A program made the translations under genes and the position numbers. From the NCBI GenBank assembly GCA_000697455.1, contig JNET01028654.1, positions 1-15,678 of the forward strand: DNA of 15,678 nucleotides, written 5' to 3'. The first letter of the stretch is position 1. Every line of letters starts with the position of its first letter. The DNA is from Basidiobolus heterosporus B8920 (lineage: Eukaryota; Basidiobolomycota; Basidiobolomycetes; Basidiobolales; Basidiobolaceae). Below are positions 1 through 13,538 of this stretch, in pieces. The notes under the pieces were generated by a model that was not told where the DNA came from, ran no database searches, and worked only from the letters and a program-made list of their open reading frames with translations.

Positions 1-607
1 TATGTGAGTTTGTGAAAAGTACAATAATGATATGCGGAAAGGTATTGAGGAAATCCCCTACAATTGCCCTCTGAATCCCACAATCCATATTCCCATGTTT
101 TCACTTGTTGCTCAGTAAATGATTTCTTTGTTTCTTGGATAAATGATTGCATTGCTAGATGGTGTTTCCAATTGGCAAAGATGGTATTCTACAATTCATA
201 AATCAAATCACCAAGAGATACATTTAGAAGGAGGAATTTTAAAATTGGTTAGTTACTCCATGGTTGATGATACAAAATTGAATATTCTCAGGAGGATGGG
301 AACATTGGAAATTTTCATATTACTCATCCTCACACTCATATTCAACGAGGATTCTCATGGATTTCGGGATAAATTAGAGGAATCTCTTGATGTGAATGAT
401 CTTCTACCCTGAGAAATTGGCCATAGTCAAGGGTTGAGGAAGGATGGCGATGAATTGAATGGAATTTCCGATGTTACGCAACATACATCACTTCCCATCC
501 CATCACATGATCCGACCGGGACCGATTCCAAGAAATCCTCATAAATTCAAGATCTGCAGGAAGGGAATGAAATTTCAAGTGAAACGGCGGGGAGACGTGA
601 TTTTTAT
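1..607. other. Left flank with no recognised gene
   Basis: This stretch precedes the HIBCH gene and should hold its promoter and 5' UTR. The only sizeable open frame is 89 codons (143-412, +). It has no family resemblance I trust, an isoleucine/leucine-rich stretch in its second half, and no neighbouring exons that would extend it. No tRNA, repeat array or terminator stands out. Confidence 0.5.
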
Positions 608-2452
608 ATGTTGAATATGTTTCGTTGGATTGGTACAAGGACTGCTTGGTCCCGTAACCTGAGTGTACAAGTCAGTACGACCCTTCCCTTCCTTTCCTTT
701 CCCTACCCTACACTTCCCCTACCCACTCCATTAAACTTTTCTTTTATGAATATGTAGAGTTGTCGTCAGTATTCCAACTTTCGTACACAAAACATCGGGA
801 CGAACCTTGTGGTAACGTTGGATAAACCTCAATCACTCAATGCCTTGGATTCCGAGCTGTGTCGGGATCTGGGGAAGGTCCTCAAGGTAGACAACGGAAG
901 CTTGGGTTATTTCGAAAGTTGTTGACTTAGCACTCTCTATAGGAAAGTGACCAAAAGGATATCGGTTTAATCTTACTAAAATCCAGTATTGCCAAAGCTT
1001 TTTGTTCAGGAGGGGATGTTCGAGGTAGGGGGGGATTCTTTTTCCACTTCTTCTACTTTTCAACTGGTGGTTTACCTTTTCTTCAGAACTCGTGGGACTT
1101 ATCCGAGAAGACCAGAAAAAAGCTCGAGAATATTTTCAACTGGAATATGGTTTGGACTACACTGTAGCTACTATTAAAACTCCTATCGTGGCATTCATGA
1201 ATGGCATCACAAGTAAGTTTCCTTTTGGTTGCGGTTGGGTTTGGCTTGGTTTTGACTGTTTAGTGGGTGGAGGTTGTGGGATCTCAGTTCACGCACCCTT
1301 TCGGGTCGCTACCGAGACCACACTCCTGGCAATGCCCGAAACCCGGATTGGTTTGTTTCCCGACGTAGGAAGTTCATTCTTCTTGTCCCGAATGGATGGG
1401 GAATTAGGGGTCTATTTGGGTCTTACCGGGGATCGCTTAAAGGGAGAGGATGTCTTGTAAGTGAATTGATTTACCTCGTCCCATCTCTCATGGATGCTTA
1501 TCAAATATCGATGTAGCCACGCCGGACTCGCTACCCACTTCGTACCCTCATCACAATTACCCAGCCTTGAGAGAGACCTATGTGAGTTGGACATGCCCGA
1601 GTCAGAAGTGATCAACCAGGTGATTCAAGAGTATTCCGAGGAGACTAGCCAGCAGTTTAGCCTGGACAACGTGCGGCCGGTGATAGACAAGTAAGTTTTT
1701 GCACAATGAAGGGCCGGTGATCTGGTGCTAAGTTCGCTTAGATGCTTCAAGTTCGATACCATGGAGGAAGTCATCCAGGCCTTGACTGATGAAGGCGGTG
1801 AGTTTGCTAAGCAGACCCTTGAGACGCTGGGCCAGATGTCGCCCACTAGTTTGAAGGTAATTTAGTTGTTGAGTTGATCGACCCACCGAGTGCTCACTTG
1901 CTGTTGCATTAGATTGCTTTGAAGAGCATCAGAGCCGCAAAGAACCTGAGTATCTCTGATGTCTTTAAGATGGAGTACAAGTTGGCCGTCAAATGTCTGG
2001 TAGGCCAGGTTTCCTTTGGTATGGCCGTAGTTGACACATTCACTCACTAATCACAGGAGGGCCACGACTTCCCTGAAGGAGTCACCAAACAGTTGATCAC
2101 CAAGACGCGTGATCCGCACTGGAAGCCAGCCACAATCCCCGAAGTGTCTTTGGCGGAGATCGAAAAGGAATACTTCAACTGGGAGCCAGAGGTGCCATTG
2201 AACATCCACTCGGAGCTGACTTACATGGAGTATCCGCATCGCAAGAACGCGCTACCTAGCGAACGGGAAGTCCAGCAGTTGCTCAGTGGAGAGAACCCGG
2301 ACGCAGGGTCTATGCAGCTCGACAGAGCGGGCATCGTGACATGGTTCGAATCGGACCGCATGGAAAAGCCTGGAGTAACCAGAAAAGTGTTGGAAATCTT
2401 GTCGCGTAAGACCACGGTCATGGAGGATGGCCAATTAAAATGGAACGCATGA
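608..2452 (+). CDS. EHD3: 3-hydroxyisobutyryl-CoA hydrolase, mitochondrial (HIBCH/Ehd3 family)
   Basis: This enzyme hydrolyses 3-hydroxyisobutyryl-CoA in mitochondrial valine breakdown; fungal members are also known as mitoribosome protein mS47. Exons: 608-670, 758-886, 943-1024, 1087-1212, 1264-1456, 1517-1690, 1742-1856, 1913-1999, 2057-2452. Joined, they give 454 aa with every junction in frame. The first 20 residues are rich in Arg and hydrophobics and lack acids, as in a mitochondrial presequence; Met4 is an equally good start. The crotonase core shows AFCSGGDVR (oxyanion strand), MGGGCG near 134-139, and MPETRIGLFPDVG with catalytic Glu159 and Asp167. The C-terminal half has the HIBCH signatures MSPTSLK and EGHDFPEGV. 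About 70 residues after that exceed the animal enzyme (about 386 aa), as in fungal homologues. The first intron donor could be 671 (GTCAGT) or 665; both keep frame. Confidence 0.95.
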
Positions 2453-2479
2453 TTCTTTTTCACCTAATTTCGCATAAAG

Positions 2480-2485
2480 TTTATT
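2480..2485 (-). terminator. Poly(A) signal AATAAA for the ALKBH gene
   Basis: A perfect AATAAA on the minus strand lies 8 nt past the ALKBH stop codon and within 41 bp of the convergent HIBCH stop. Cleavage downstream of it would put the ALKBH 3' end inside the HIBCH coding region. Confidence 0.5.
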
Positions 2486-2493
2486 TCCCCTAT

Positions 2494-3256
2494 TTAATCA
2501 ACCACTCGACGAAAGGTCAAGTTGATTCGGCACTTATAGTTGGCTTTGGGCCTTTTGGGCAACGCATGTTTCCAGTACTTCTGGGTTAAGCCTGACATGA
2601 TCAGAGCTGAGCCATGCTCGAGATGATACTCTATTTTAAGGGTTTTGTTTGTTTTGTGTTGGAAGAAGAACGGTCGGGGCTGACCAAATGAGGTTGAAGC
2701 AATGATGGGTTGTTCCCCGAGAGACTTTTCGTTATCTAAAGGTGGCCAGTAGCGTTAGCAAGTGTGAACAGAATGGGGGCTAACACTTACCTGAATGGTA
2801 CCCCATGTATTCTTCGCCGTTCTCGTATCTATTGCATAGGACGAAGTTGAAGAAGTCCTTGGGCAAATGCAGCGTGTCTTCCAACAGGTTACTTATCTCT
2901 TTGACCACCGGATCCCACTCGGTGGGCTCTAAAGTCAGCCCAGAATAGGTGTATTTTTTATGGCCAATATAGGCGATGGTTCGCGGTTGTTGTATTACCT
3001 TACCGAACATAGTGATTGGGTATCTCTTCCAATTGAGTTCCTTCTCTAAATATTTCATGTACTCATCTGCCTTTGTTTGAGTGAAGTATCGAGGATAGTA
3101 AGTTAGTGTGCCAGAACCTTCGTAAAGCTCGCGTATTATCGGCTGTTCGGTGGTGTTTGGAGTATCTGGGGGCGTGGAGGCTAGTGTTTTCCGAGGTTTT
3201 TTATTAGGCAGATCGAAGAGACTCGTTTGTTTGAACTTTCTAGCTGGTTTACTCAT
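2494..3256 (-). CDS. AlkB-family Fe(II)/2-oxoglutarate dioxygenase, ALKBH2-like
   Basis: A predicted nuclear enzyme that oxidatively removes alkyl groups such as 1-methyladenine and 3-methylcytosine from DNA. Exons 3256-2791 and 2735-2494 join into 235 aa. All expected ligands are present: the iron triad His154-x-Asp156 and His212 (in WKHALP), and the RxNLTFR motif at 225-231 that binds 2-oxoglutarate. FNFVLCNRYENGEEYMGYHSD, read in two parts either side of 140, and the IASTSFG strand resemble ALKBH2 more than other AlkB branches. The intron is 55 nt, phase 1, and splits the codon of ligand Asp156. Residues 9-17 contain QTSLFDLP, which resembles a PCNA- or clamp-binding box. The N-terminal 50 residues are otherwise basic, proline-rich and probably disordered. 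ALKBH3-like activity on RNA cannot be excluded. Confidence 0.93.
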
Positions 3257-3546
3257 TTCTTTGTCTATCGTGAACCTCTATAGGAGGACTTGCAAGGAAT
3301 TTAAACCATTCTTTGCTGCGGCCAGAGAATCGGTTGGATTGGATGTGGGTGTGGGTGTGGATGCAGGATTCATTGAGATTCAATAGCTATGTCAATAAAT
3401 CATGTTCATCTGGTCATTCAATTATTCGGTGATAAGTCTAACATATCAAGCATACATATTGAGTTCACCGAGAAAAAAATTCTTTTGAACACTCGTTTGT
3501 TTATCATTTTCAACAAGGCCTAGAGTATTTCATAAACTTTGCGAAA
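3257..3546. promoter_or_regulatory. Shared divergent promoter region, ALKBH / THG1
   Basis: The 290 bp between the two start codons must hold both 5' UTRs and promoters. I see no clear TATA box. The THG1 start sits in a good context (GAAAATGG). A hexamer repeat lies within it. Confidence 0.55.
3341..3364. repeat. Hexamer tandem repeat, about four copies
   Basis: Units GGATGT, GGGTGT, GGGTGT and GGATGC follow each other in the ALKBH/THG1 promoter. The outer two copies share one substitution relative to the inner two. Confidence 0.8.
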
Positions 3547-4733
3547 ATGGCCAAGTCAAAATATGAATATGTAAAGTTCTTTGAAAAGGACGACTCTTTG
3601 TTGAAAAATACTTGGGCCGTAGTACGCATCGATGGTCGTGGCTTTCACAAGTGAGTACTCTGTTGAATGGGTCCTCTTCGAAACTCCTACTTTTTACCAA
3701 GCTTACCTGCTCACGCTGTTCCCCTTTGCTCAGATTTACCGCTGCTCACTCTTTCCAAAAACCCAACGATCCACGAGGATTATCGTTGATGAATCGAGCA
3801 GCTCAGGAAGTCATGCTCCAGGTTCACGATATAATCATAGGCTACGGAGAGAGTGATGAATACAGGTGAGAGATGGGGTCACTGTCCACTGTACCCAGCA
3901 TGCATTCACCATTGTACATATTACTTAGCTTTGTTCTTTCAAAAAAAACCACTCTATATAATCGACGGGAGAGGTAGGGCTGACTTCTTTCTCATACAGT
4001 AACCCCACCAGGCTTCTTACCATTCTTACCTTCAATTTAGCAAAATATGCTCGACAATCGTGAGTCTGTTCACTGCAAATTATCTATTTTATTGGAAAGA
4101 GTATTTTCCGGATGTTCCACTTCAATACCCTCCTTGCTTTGATGGTCGCATAGTGTTGTATCCTTCGGACCAGAACCTTCGTGATTACCTAAGCTGGCGT
4201 CAAGCAGATTGTAACGCAATATTCCAAGGATTTTGTTTGCTGTTGTGTTCGCGAGCTAATCTGCGTACCAATTATAGGTCATATCAACAACCTCTACAAC
4301 ACTTGTTTTTGGACTATAGTACAGTCAGGGAAATCCGAAACGGAGGCAGAAGCTGAACTACGTGTATGAGAAAATCATGTGTCTTGAACAATGAATACAA
4401 CTTCTAAACCAAAACTTCAATTCAGGGAACTGTCTCCGCGCAGAAAAACGAAATGCTCTTCACAGAGTACGGAATCAACTATAGCACACTTCCTGCTATG
4501 TACAGAAGAGGAAGCGTTCTTGTCAGAGATAAGGTTCAGTCAACATCGCTTCCTATATCTAGTCAATGATAGTGTCCTAATAGCATAGCCTCGATCCCCT
4601 ATAGATCGATGTCCAAACCACGAATTCCTCCGGCAAAGAAGTCACTCGCAAGAAATCCACCATTCTGATCCTGCACGAAGATATCATTGGAAATCAGTTC
4701 TGGAAAGAGCGAAAGAACCTCCTAGCCTCTTGA
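3547..4733 (+). CDS. THG1: tRNA(His) guanylyltransferase Thg1
   Basis: The enzyme adds the essential G-1 to the 5' end of tRNA-His by 3'-5' polymerisation; histidyl-tRNA synthetase needs this base. Exons: 3547-3650, 3734-3865, 3929-3973, 4041-4210, 4278-4363, 4426-4533, 4605-4733. They give 257 aa, close to the yeast protein (237 aa). The start [10 protein letters not shown] is almost invariant in the family. Metal-binding Asp29 and Gly30 ([10 protein letters not shown]) and Asp76/Glu77 ([10 protein letters not shown]) fall at the same positions as in known Thg1 enzymes. [28 protein letters not shown] and the [12 protein letters not shown] motif follow in the usual order. HINN marks eukaryotic Thg1 rather than a Thg1-like protein. 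Introns are 62-83 nt. The last 40 residues are less conserved, ending in [19 protein letters not shown]. Confidence 0.96.
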
Positions 4734-4765
4734 TACTCTTTCAACAATGGGTGACTTGAGCATGA

Positions 4766-4789
4766 TGATTGTATTAGTGATTGTATTAG
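4766..4789. repeat. 12-bp direct tandem duplication
   Basis: TGATTGTATTAG occurs twice head to tail without mismatch, about 35 bp after the THG1 stop codon. Confidence 0.9.
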
Positions 4790-5040
4790 CACTACCGTTC
4801 GTCTCAACCGCCACAATAGATGCTTAACTAATGAACGATACAAAAATAGACAATTAAATAAACGCTACCGGGATACATTCAGCCCTATTTAGTTAGATCG
4901 CTTAATTATACCATTCAGTGAATCAGTTTAGGTTCAGTTGGATTGTTCTCTTGATTTGATTAGACACGCACGTTCAGAAGCCATTTTATAGTGTAACGGG
5001 CATCGGGCATTGGGTATTGTACTGACCACCCGGCGAACTG

Positions 5041-5048
5041 TATAAATA
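5041..5048 (+). promoter_or_regulatory. Probable TATA box of the surface-protein gene
   Basis: TATAAATA lies 86 nt before the chosen ATG, a normal distance for a fungal TATA box. It is the clearest TATA element in the window, which fits a regulated rather than constitutive gene. Confidence 0.55.
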
Positions 5049-5060
5049 TTTGATAGCTGA

Positions 5061-5093
5061 CCAGTACCATCCCAGTACCATCCCAGCACCATC
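5061..5093. repeat. 11-bp unit in three tandem copies
   Basis: The unit CCAGTACCATC is repeated three times; the third copy has one change (CCAGCACCATC). It sits between the TATA box and the start codon, so it may fall in the 5' UTR. Confidence 0.9.
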
Positions 5094-5133
5094 TAATTCG
5101 TCCCTTACACTTCCATACCTAACTAGCATTCCC

Positions 5134-5604
5134 ATGTTTCATACTTCCAAACAACTTCTCCCTGCTCTTTTCATGATCATGGCCACAAGTGAACTTGTCA
5201 CCTCTACGAGTCTTTCCCGAGACTGTGAGGATTGTATATATCAACATCTGTTACGTATACCAGGTTGCGAACAATCGGGACTGGCTCTTCCAATCCTACC
5301 GAGTGACCCAAGCCTGGATAGGCAATGCCACTGTAATCTAGTGCACAATGAGAAATGGGCTGTTTCGTGTGAGCGTGTCTGTACTACTTCAAATGCTGTA
5401 ATGTTGCTGAATTCGCAATTGGTTGCTACTCAACCATCTGATTGTGTGGCTGGTGAATCCATTCCAATAACCAATATAGTCATGAAGAAGCCCGTCATCA
5501 TAGAAGCCGATACAACTCAGCACGGAGCAGGAGGGGCTTTGACCTATGGACCAGCCTTGACTTTACTATTTTCTCTGGGTTTCTTGGTGTTCGGGTGGAT
5601 GTAA
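5134..5604 (+). CDS. Secreted, probably GPI-anchored protein with a CFEM-like 8-cysteine domain
   Basis: A single-exon gene of 156 aa, with the first ATG of the frame as start. Residues 7-17 form a hydrophobic signal-peptide core, with likely cleavage before about residue 27. The C-terminus has small residues (GAGGA, 132-136) followed by a hydrophobic tail ending at the last residue, the usual GPI-attachment layout. Between them lie exactly eight cysteines: 31, 34, 45, 65, 67, 79, 83, 104. The spacing C-x2-C-x10-C-x19-CxC-x11-C-x3-C-x20-C follows the CFEM order, with Asp62 three residues before the CxC pair. However, the third and last gaps are longer than the standard CFEM pattern. CFEM proteins of fungi bind haem or act in adhesion and virulence; neither role can be assigned here. 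A divergent or new cysteine-rich family is an equally fair reading. Confidence 0.75.
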   Translation: MFHTSKQLLPALFMIMATSELVTSTSLSRDCEDCIYQHLLRIPGCEQSGLALPILPSDPSLDRQCHCNLVHNEKWAVSCERVCTTSNAVMLLNSQLVATQPSDCVAGESIPITNIVMKKPVIIEADTTQHGAGGALTYGPALTLLFSLGFLVFGWM

Positions 5605-5667
5605 AGAATGGGGAAGAGAGCTATTCAATAGACTGTAGAGATGGCCAGGTTTTCATTTGTTTAATTA

Positions 5668-5673
5668 AATAAA
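5668..5673 (+). terminator. Poly(A) signal AATAAA
   Basis: A perfect AATAAA 63 nt past the stop codon of the surface-protein gene, in an A/T-rich stretch followed by a GTTGTGAGG element. The UBP15 gene converges on this gene 282 bp away. Confidence 0.55.
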
Positions 5674-5886
5674 ACAAAGCAGACTGTTGTGAGGGGAAAA
5701 TACAAAAAAGAAAATATAAAAGAAAATATACTTTTGAAGATCATCTCAAATTTAACATGTCCAGAAAAGTCCCTACACACATGGATTTCCTTCTTGTAGA
5801 CTGATTGATTTGGTTAATGTATATAACGAAGGGAAGGGTTAGAAGATTAGTAATGCCCCACCAAATCTCCCAAGACACGCTTGACT

Positions 5887-10754
<4,868 letters not shown>

Positions 10755-11686
10755 GATTGGGTTTCTATTGTAGTACTTAAAGACAAGATGAACGAAGACT
10801 AAAAAGCAGGCAAGAACTACTGGATGTGAAAGTGGTAAATCGGTAATGTGGATAAGGAATTCAATTGTTGCGAATGGAAACCGAACCTACTGCGTTCAGT
10901 CGTTATTCAAACAAACAGTGGGCCAGAAATTGGATTGATTTATTTAAAAGGGACCGGGAAGATCTCCTCGTTATACGCAAGCTCTTATCAATTAAATGAA
11001 ATTTCTATTTTATTAAGTATATAAATCGTCCTTGATTGCGTGCCCCAGAATCAGATTTTCAAATTAGCGCGGAAAATAATCGGGTTCTTTTGGTGGACCA
11101 ATGGCATAAAGTCATTTGAGGAATGGGAGATGGTTGCATCCAAATGCCGATCTTTTGAGCACTCTACGCAGTTGGTAGCCAGCGCCAACTGACTTGACAA
11201 AATCTTTGCTGATAAAAACCAGCTGCGACGACCCACATCGTTATCACAGGGCACTGATGTCACATATTGTATAGTGATGTTTGGTGTCTGAAATAGGCCG
11301 TATTTCTAAATAGCATTCAGCATTCAGCGTGCTTACGTCATCTATTCAACCCTCAGATGAGGTATAGTCAATTTGATCTAAATTGGCTTCCCGTGTATCC
11401 CGTGCTTCCTGTGATCCTGTAAATGGGATGATAGCTCGATGATAGCTCGATGATAGCTCGATGCCAGCCCAGAACTCACATGTCCAACGATTTCCAACTG
11501 AATATGAATTTGAATGATACACACAGCACCCACTCATAACGAGCTAGCTGTGTCTGTGTTGTGTTGTGTTGCGGAATCAAGTCAAAAATGGGGTATTATA
11601 TTAAAGTATTACACAGTTGAGAACAACAAGATAGCCACTACTACGAAAGGACGATATAAACACAAAACGGAGACGGGTTCTACTAT
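10755..11686. other. Intergenic region between TFIIIA 3' end and UBP15 promoter
   Basis: The largest gene-free stretch, 932 bp. Short frames here (for example 11051-11263, -) have no recognisable content. It holds the TFIIIA 3' UTR and the UBP15 promoter, an 11-bp triplicate repeat, a GTGTT microsatellite near 11549-11570 and a small GCATTCA duplication near 11313-11327. No RNA gene is apparent. Confidence 0.6.
11427..11459. repeat. 11-bp unit in three perfect tandem copies
   Basis: GATGATAGCTC is repeated three times without mismatch and followed by a partial fourth copy (GATG). The embedded TAGCTC gives the array several AGCT centres. Confidence 0.93.
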
Positions 11687-13131
11687 TCAAATGATATCGG
11701 TAGATTGATAATCTTCTACGTTCAAATATGGCACTTGAACAAGCGATTCTTCAAAGTACTCACCGTCCGAATCCGGGTTCATGTCATCTTCGCTGCTCTG
11801 GCCATCATCATATTCTGGATGCTTACTATGCAAGTGTCTCTTCATGTCATATATTCGCATAAACATGTATTTACAACCAGGAGCTGCGCAAGGGATTTCT
11901 CTGTTGTTCTCTGGAGTGACATAGTTATGCCCGGTGAAAATGTCTAATAGAGATGGCGCTTCGTTAACTTTACGCCTCTTCGGTGCAGGTTCCTCCTATG
12001 GAAATGTAGGTTAGATTAGACATTGCATTCTTGCAACGCGTAGCGTATACTTACTGAGGATCTGAGGTGGATTTTCTCGTGCCGCGTTAGCAGATATTTA
12101 TGAGCAAATCGTTGCCCACATCCAACAACCTCACAAGCAAACGGGCGCTCAGTTGAATGTTTCGATTTGAAATGCGACTTAAGAGCCGATTCCTAAGATT
12201 AAGAAACCATTAAAACCAAAGGCAAGTCAAGAAGGAAATGGGTGCCACATACACTGAGGAAAACCTTGTCACATCCATCATGAACACATGGGAATTTAGG
12301 ACGATTTGGATTATGCGTAATTAAATGATCACTGAGGATGTCTTTTCTCTTGAACTCTTTACTGCAAAAAGGACAGATGATTTTGTGGGCTTCTCTCGAA
12401 TGGGCTTGTAGTTCGGACCATTTGGAGAATCCAGCATCGCAACCTCCGTGTCCGCAAAAGTATCTCTGTTTTTCTATATGTGGAGTGTAATTGTAAACAA
12501 TAAGTTGATGGATAATTAAATTAAAAGAAGAAAGGCTCAAGATCTTACCTGTGTGTGTTATCTTGTGTTTCTTGAGCTTGCTTATGGTTGGGAAACCCTT
12601 CGAGCAATCCTCAACGTCGCATGTGAAAGGATGTTGGCCTGTGTGGATGCATATGTGTTTCCGAAGCTGGATATGTTTGGCAAATGCCTCTTCGCAACCC
12701 TCGTATGAACACTTCAAACATAATGAATGAGTGTACGTTATTCCCTCTAAAAAAGAGACTAGGAAAAGCTACCTTATAAGGCTTCGGTGTCTCGTGAATC
12801 AACATGTGTCTCTTAAGGTGTTGGTTGGTAGCGAATTTAGAGTCGCAGCCGTCGTAATTACAAACATACTTTTTGGTGGCTTCAGGATCATGGACTCTAG
12901 CATGGGCCGATAAATGACTTTCTCTAAAGTAAGCCTTGCCACAACCAGGAAAAGGGCATACAAAAGGACGCTAGAAAAGGAAGGGTTCGTCAGATAAACA
13001 CCTATATTCCATGAGTGGAAGTGGGAACTTACTTCGCCGGTGTGGGTTCGTTCATGCTCTTGGAGTCGACACGGTTTCTTGTAGGACTTGTCGCAACCCT
13101 CAAACGAGCATCTATATGGTTTATCAGTCAT
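11687..13131 (-). CDS. Transcription factor IIIA (5S rRNA gene factor), ten C2H2 zinc fingers
   Basis: TFIIIA binds the internal promoter of 5S rRNA genes and recruits TFIIIC/TFIIIB for RNA polymerase III. Exons (descending): 13131-13033, 12970-12773, 12711-12549, 12473-12253, 12192-12055, 11995-11687; 375 aa. An in-frame TGA lies 12 nt before the ATG, supporting this start. Nine C2H2 fingers run from residue 8 to about 270, mostly C-x4-C-x12-H-x3/4-H. Finger 7 is the short C-x2-C form (ICPFCSKEF), which splits the row as in fungal TFIIIA. A linker follows with an SV40-like nuclear signal (PKRRKV, 278-283) and the hydrophobic LLDIFTGHNY. The tenth finger uses Cys309, Cys314, His327 and His332. 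The tail is acidic (QSSEDDMNPDSD). I read through a possible donor at 11763 to the stop; an alternative last exon could change the final 25 residues. Confidence 0.9.
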
Positions 13132-13225
13132 TGATCGATTTCACATTCAATGGGACATCCACAAACGTATATAAATCCTTTTTTTTTTCGAAAACTGATT
13201 GTGGTAAGATGAAAACGAGGGTGAG

Positions 13226-13270
13226 CGAGGTAAGCGAGGTAAGCGAGGTAATCGAGGTAATCGAGGTAAT
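13226..13270. repeat. 9-bp minisatellite, five full copies
   Basis: Two copies of CGAGGTAAG are followed by three of CGAGGTAAT, with degenerate copies on both sides (13216 and 13271). The unit is a multiple of three, so it gives a false SEV/IEV peptide repeat on the plus strand. Confidence 0.93.
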
Positions 13271-13505
13271 CGAGGGTATATGGGGAATAAGGATGTGTAT
13301 CTGAGAGTGGTCCCTAAATTACTGACTTTTCCAGGTCAGCATTCTCTAGCTTACTCATTGGCTTCTGATCAGGACAAAATTTCTAATCTCTTGCTCGAGT
13401 CAAGTTCCAATAGTGATACCCAATAAGGAAAGAATCATATCAATAATATTGATTATAGAGGTTTCGATGGTTGGTTACGGTGGTTGGGTGGCGAATTTCC
13501 AGTGA

Positions 13506-13538
13506 ATATCCAGCGTATATCCAGCGTATATCCAACGA
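13506..13538. repeat. 11-bp unit in three tandem copies
   Basis: ATATCCAGCGT occurs twice perfectly and a third time with two changes (ATATCCAACGA), about 210 bp before the CAF-1 start codon. Confidence 0.9.

Larger units (their letters stand above)
4734..5133. other. Intergenic region between THG1 and the surface-protein gene
   Basis: This holds the THG1 3' end and the promoter of the downstream gene. I see two short tandem repeats and a TATA box (listed separately) and no gene. Confidence 0.6.

Noticed and set aside
143-412. 89-codon open frame as a gene, with faint likeness of its LDGVSNW start to a Copia-type gag domain
   Set aside because: The likeness rests on a few residues, nothing else of an element (ends, protease, integrase, reverse transcriptase) is seen nearby, and no exon joins it.
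2342-2352. GGTTCGAATC, resembling a tRNA B box
   Set aside because: It lies inside the last HIBCH exon in a conserved frame and no A box or cloverleaf can be built around it.
3150-3386. Plus-strand frame of 78 codons
   Set aside because: It is the reverse of the ALKBH N-terminal exon and runs into the promoter hexamer repeat.
5050-5133. N-terminal extension of the surface protein upstream of 5134
   Set aside because: The frame opens with TTG, covers the 11-bp repeat, and would bury the signal peptide; the first ATG is at 5134.
11514-11947. Two plus-strand frames of 64 and 80 codons
   Set aside because: They mirror the last TFIIIA exon, which encodes a well-formed zinc finger on the other strand.
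13011-13304. Plus-strand frame with an SEV/IEV peptide repeat
   Set aside because: The peptide repeat is only the 9-bp minisatellite read in frame; the upstream part is antisense to TFIIIA exon 1.
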